Translations under genes and position numbers: made by a program | Assembly: GCA_026874595.1 (NCBI GenBank) | Contig: CM049317.1 | Span: 19,799,882-19,863,881, forward strand | Source: Sipunculus nudus | Taxonomy: Eukaryota; Annelida; Sipuncula; Golfingiida; Sipunculidae | Reading direction: 5' to 3' | DNA: 64,000 nt | In this document: in pieces, positions 62,301 through 64,000 of the stretch | How positions within the stretch are numbered: position 1 is the first letter of the stretch | Layout: the number at the start of each line of letters is the position of its first letter | The notes under the pieces: generated by a model | Told to the model about the DNA's origin: nothing | What the model saw: only the letters and a program-made list of their open reading frames with translations | The model's database searches: none

Positions 62301-64000
62301 AAAAAATACCTCCTCAAAAAAAAATTAAAAATCATCATCGGGGCCGCATTTATTACACATAGATTATACAGCTGTAAGATTCATGGTGCTAACTTTACTG
62401 AATGGTGTGATGATTAAACACATAAATGCTCCTCTTTGATGTAAAGTACTAGCTTGTCTTTATCCAAAAAATTGGAAGTAAGCAGTAATTGTAAAATAGA
62501 TGATATGATCAGCTTCTCTGAAGTATAACTGTGCATCCATAGATTTTTATATTGACATACATTTTCCTAAAACAAAAACTATTATATTCTTACCTTTTTT
62601 GAAAAACGAAAGATAAAATAATAACATTATATATTTTGTAAGTCTAATATAATTTTATTTTCAACTATTTCGTCTCAGAAAAAAAATATCCATGTGTAGT
62701 TGGTCATACCATGGAAATATAAAGGAAGTCTTTGTTAAATCGAGAGTATTATGATATTCAGGGATATTGCGAACCAGATCTTTAGGCACGAGCAGCAGGG
62801 GTATGACAGCTAGGTGTAAGAAATAGGAAAGTCTGTACATGAAAATCTACCTCTAATTAATCAAATCTAAAAGCATCTATGAATATCTGATCAGTTACCG
62901 TTACATCCACCAAGCCTTTATGTAAGAAATAAGTGCTTTGAATTTATATAGGCCAAAACATATCCACATCCGTTGATCTCGTGTATTGGTTGGTGAACGT
63001 AGGCAACACATGGTTTTTCTTTAAACTGGACAATTTTAATTTTAATGTTATTTGTTATTACATTCTATATTGGTCCATTCTTCCTCGCTTAGCCTGAATT
63101 ACATCGAAATATAATCAGGGGCATGGTTATCTGGAAGAAGAGACCCATGGATAAAGACTGTCCTATTCTCTACGGAACTCGAATTGAATGTGTAATTTTA
63201 AAATATAGCCGGCCGGGTGGTAGTCAGTTTTATGCGACGTGTTGGTGTGTGGTAAAATTATGCGTAAATGTTGATACAGACATGTGTACTCAATCAGATG
63301 CTTGTTATTCTAAGCGTCATTTTTATGTATTAAACCCGAACCCAACAAGCAACAGTCGTTATATTTTATCATAAACTTCTTGAAGTTTTTTTTTTTCAAA
63401 CAAGGCCAACAACCAGTAATATAAACCTGTATGGGATAAATACACATACTGTGATTAGAGACACACATAATGTAATACAATAAGTGGGATGAGTCAGGTG
63501 TAGCCGTGTGTTGTTTAGACTCTGCTTATGTTTGGGAGGTAAGACAGGGATCATTTTTGTTTAATCGTATTAAAGGTTAGAGAGGAATGCTGCAAACATA
63601 AATCCTTGCAATTATTCGCCTCACCACGCAAGGCATTTTTCCCGCTTTGTGTAGGTAAACTTGCTGTTCGTGTCGATAAAAAAAATTGTATAAATATTTT
63701 AACTTAAAATATTTTCATAGCAGGCATGAACTTCAAGAAGTATAAATTGAAGGCCGCTGCTGCCTTATAAGGAATTGTCGGGGATATTTTCCAAGCAACA
63801 TTCAGTTTTTTTTTAATTTTTGACGTTCGAATGATGCAGCGCACTGTTGAATAACAAAAAAAAATCATGTTCATACTGCGAGACTATTTATTAAATGGAC
63901 TACTGCTCATCTGCAAAGAATTTATTGATAAATTTATACGATTTCCTGCTGAAAATGGTTTATAAATAAATGACTTGTATACACGTGCTTGGCACTGGGG
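62300..64000. other. Right end of the duplication and start of the next B/C-type unit
   Basis: It mirrors 16520-18016 up to about 63811, then shows sequence like 25895-26050 (TTCGAA-GAT, GCGCACTG, TTTATTGATAAATT). No gene was seen before the window ends. Confidence 0.5.

Larger units (their letters stand above)
49247..63811. repeat. Right copy of the large direct segmental duplication
   Basis: Collinear with 1-18016. It is shorter because of two missing blocks (junctions near 53030 and 56700) and many small indels, and it also carries small insertions such as 62838-62895. After about 63822 it jumps to sequence resembling 25890 onward. Confidence 0.9.

Noticed and set aside
1-64000. CRISPR array, bacterial operon or phage region
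   Set aside because: No regularly spaced direct repeats with unique spacers, no ribosome binding sites, and intron-bearing genes with animal retroelements instead.

Overview
The window looks like animal nuclear DNA, probably from an aquatic invertebrate and perhaps a mollusc. The phylum is an inference. The evidence is small exons with GT-AG introns, high AT content, about 18 long (TA)n microsatellites, and remnants of an L1-like LINE, a Penelope-like element (PLE) and tRNA-derived SINEs. There are no bacterial-type operons, and almost all long open frames are microsatellite translations or chance frames.

The only host gene family I can support is a small secreted protein with an NTF2-like fold (DUF4440/SnoaL-like). 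It has four exons: a signal peptide exon, a helical exon, a central exon, and a short C-terminal exon with a W-K-K-x-D-x-K-W-K type ending. There are four recognisable loci. Locus C (minus, 27.9-30.0 kb) is intact and predicts 142 aa. Locus B (minus, 21.1-23.4 kb) is a pseudogene. Loci A1 (plus, 11.6-14.0 kb) and A2 (plus, 57.4-59.8 kb) are a diverged sister type; both carry disabling changes, and the changes differ. Two orphan, decayed first exons lie at about 18-100 and 49.26-49.34 kb.

The layout is dominated by duplication. About 1-18.0 kb is repeated in direct orientation at about 49.25-63.8 kb, roughly 90-95% alike by eye, with at least two large indels. About 17.8-24.1 kb (B) and 24.3-30.1 kb (C) are an older tandem pair. 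About 36-49 kb is a still more diverged partial copy of the 8-11.5 kb region, split by an L1-like LINE (about 41.8-47.25 kb) and a probable solo LTR (47.58-48.10 kb). The ancestral arrangement appears to be an A-type plus-strand gene facing a B-type minus-strand gene. The right end re-enters B/C-type sequence, so the array probably continues past the window.

The 30.1-36 kb block is unlike the rest. It carries a minus-strand PLE (RT, Cys-rich linker, GIY-YIG endonuclease). About 75 bases past its stop codon lies a sequence that fits a type I hammerhead ribozyme: all core nucleotides, three stems, and a GUA cleavage triplet. This is the clearest functional RNA candidate in the window.
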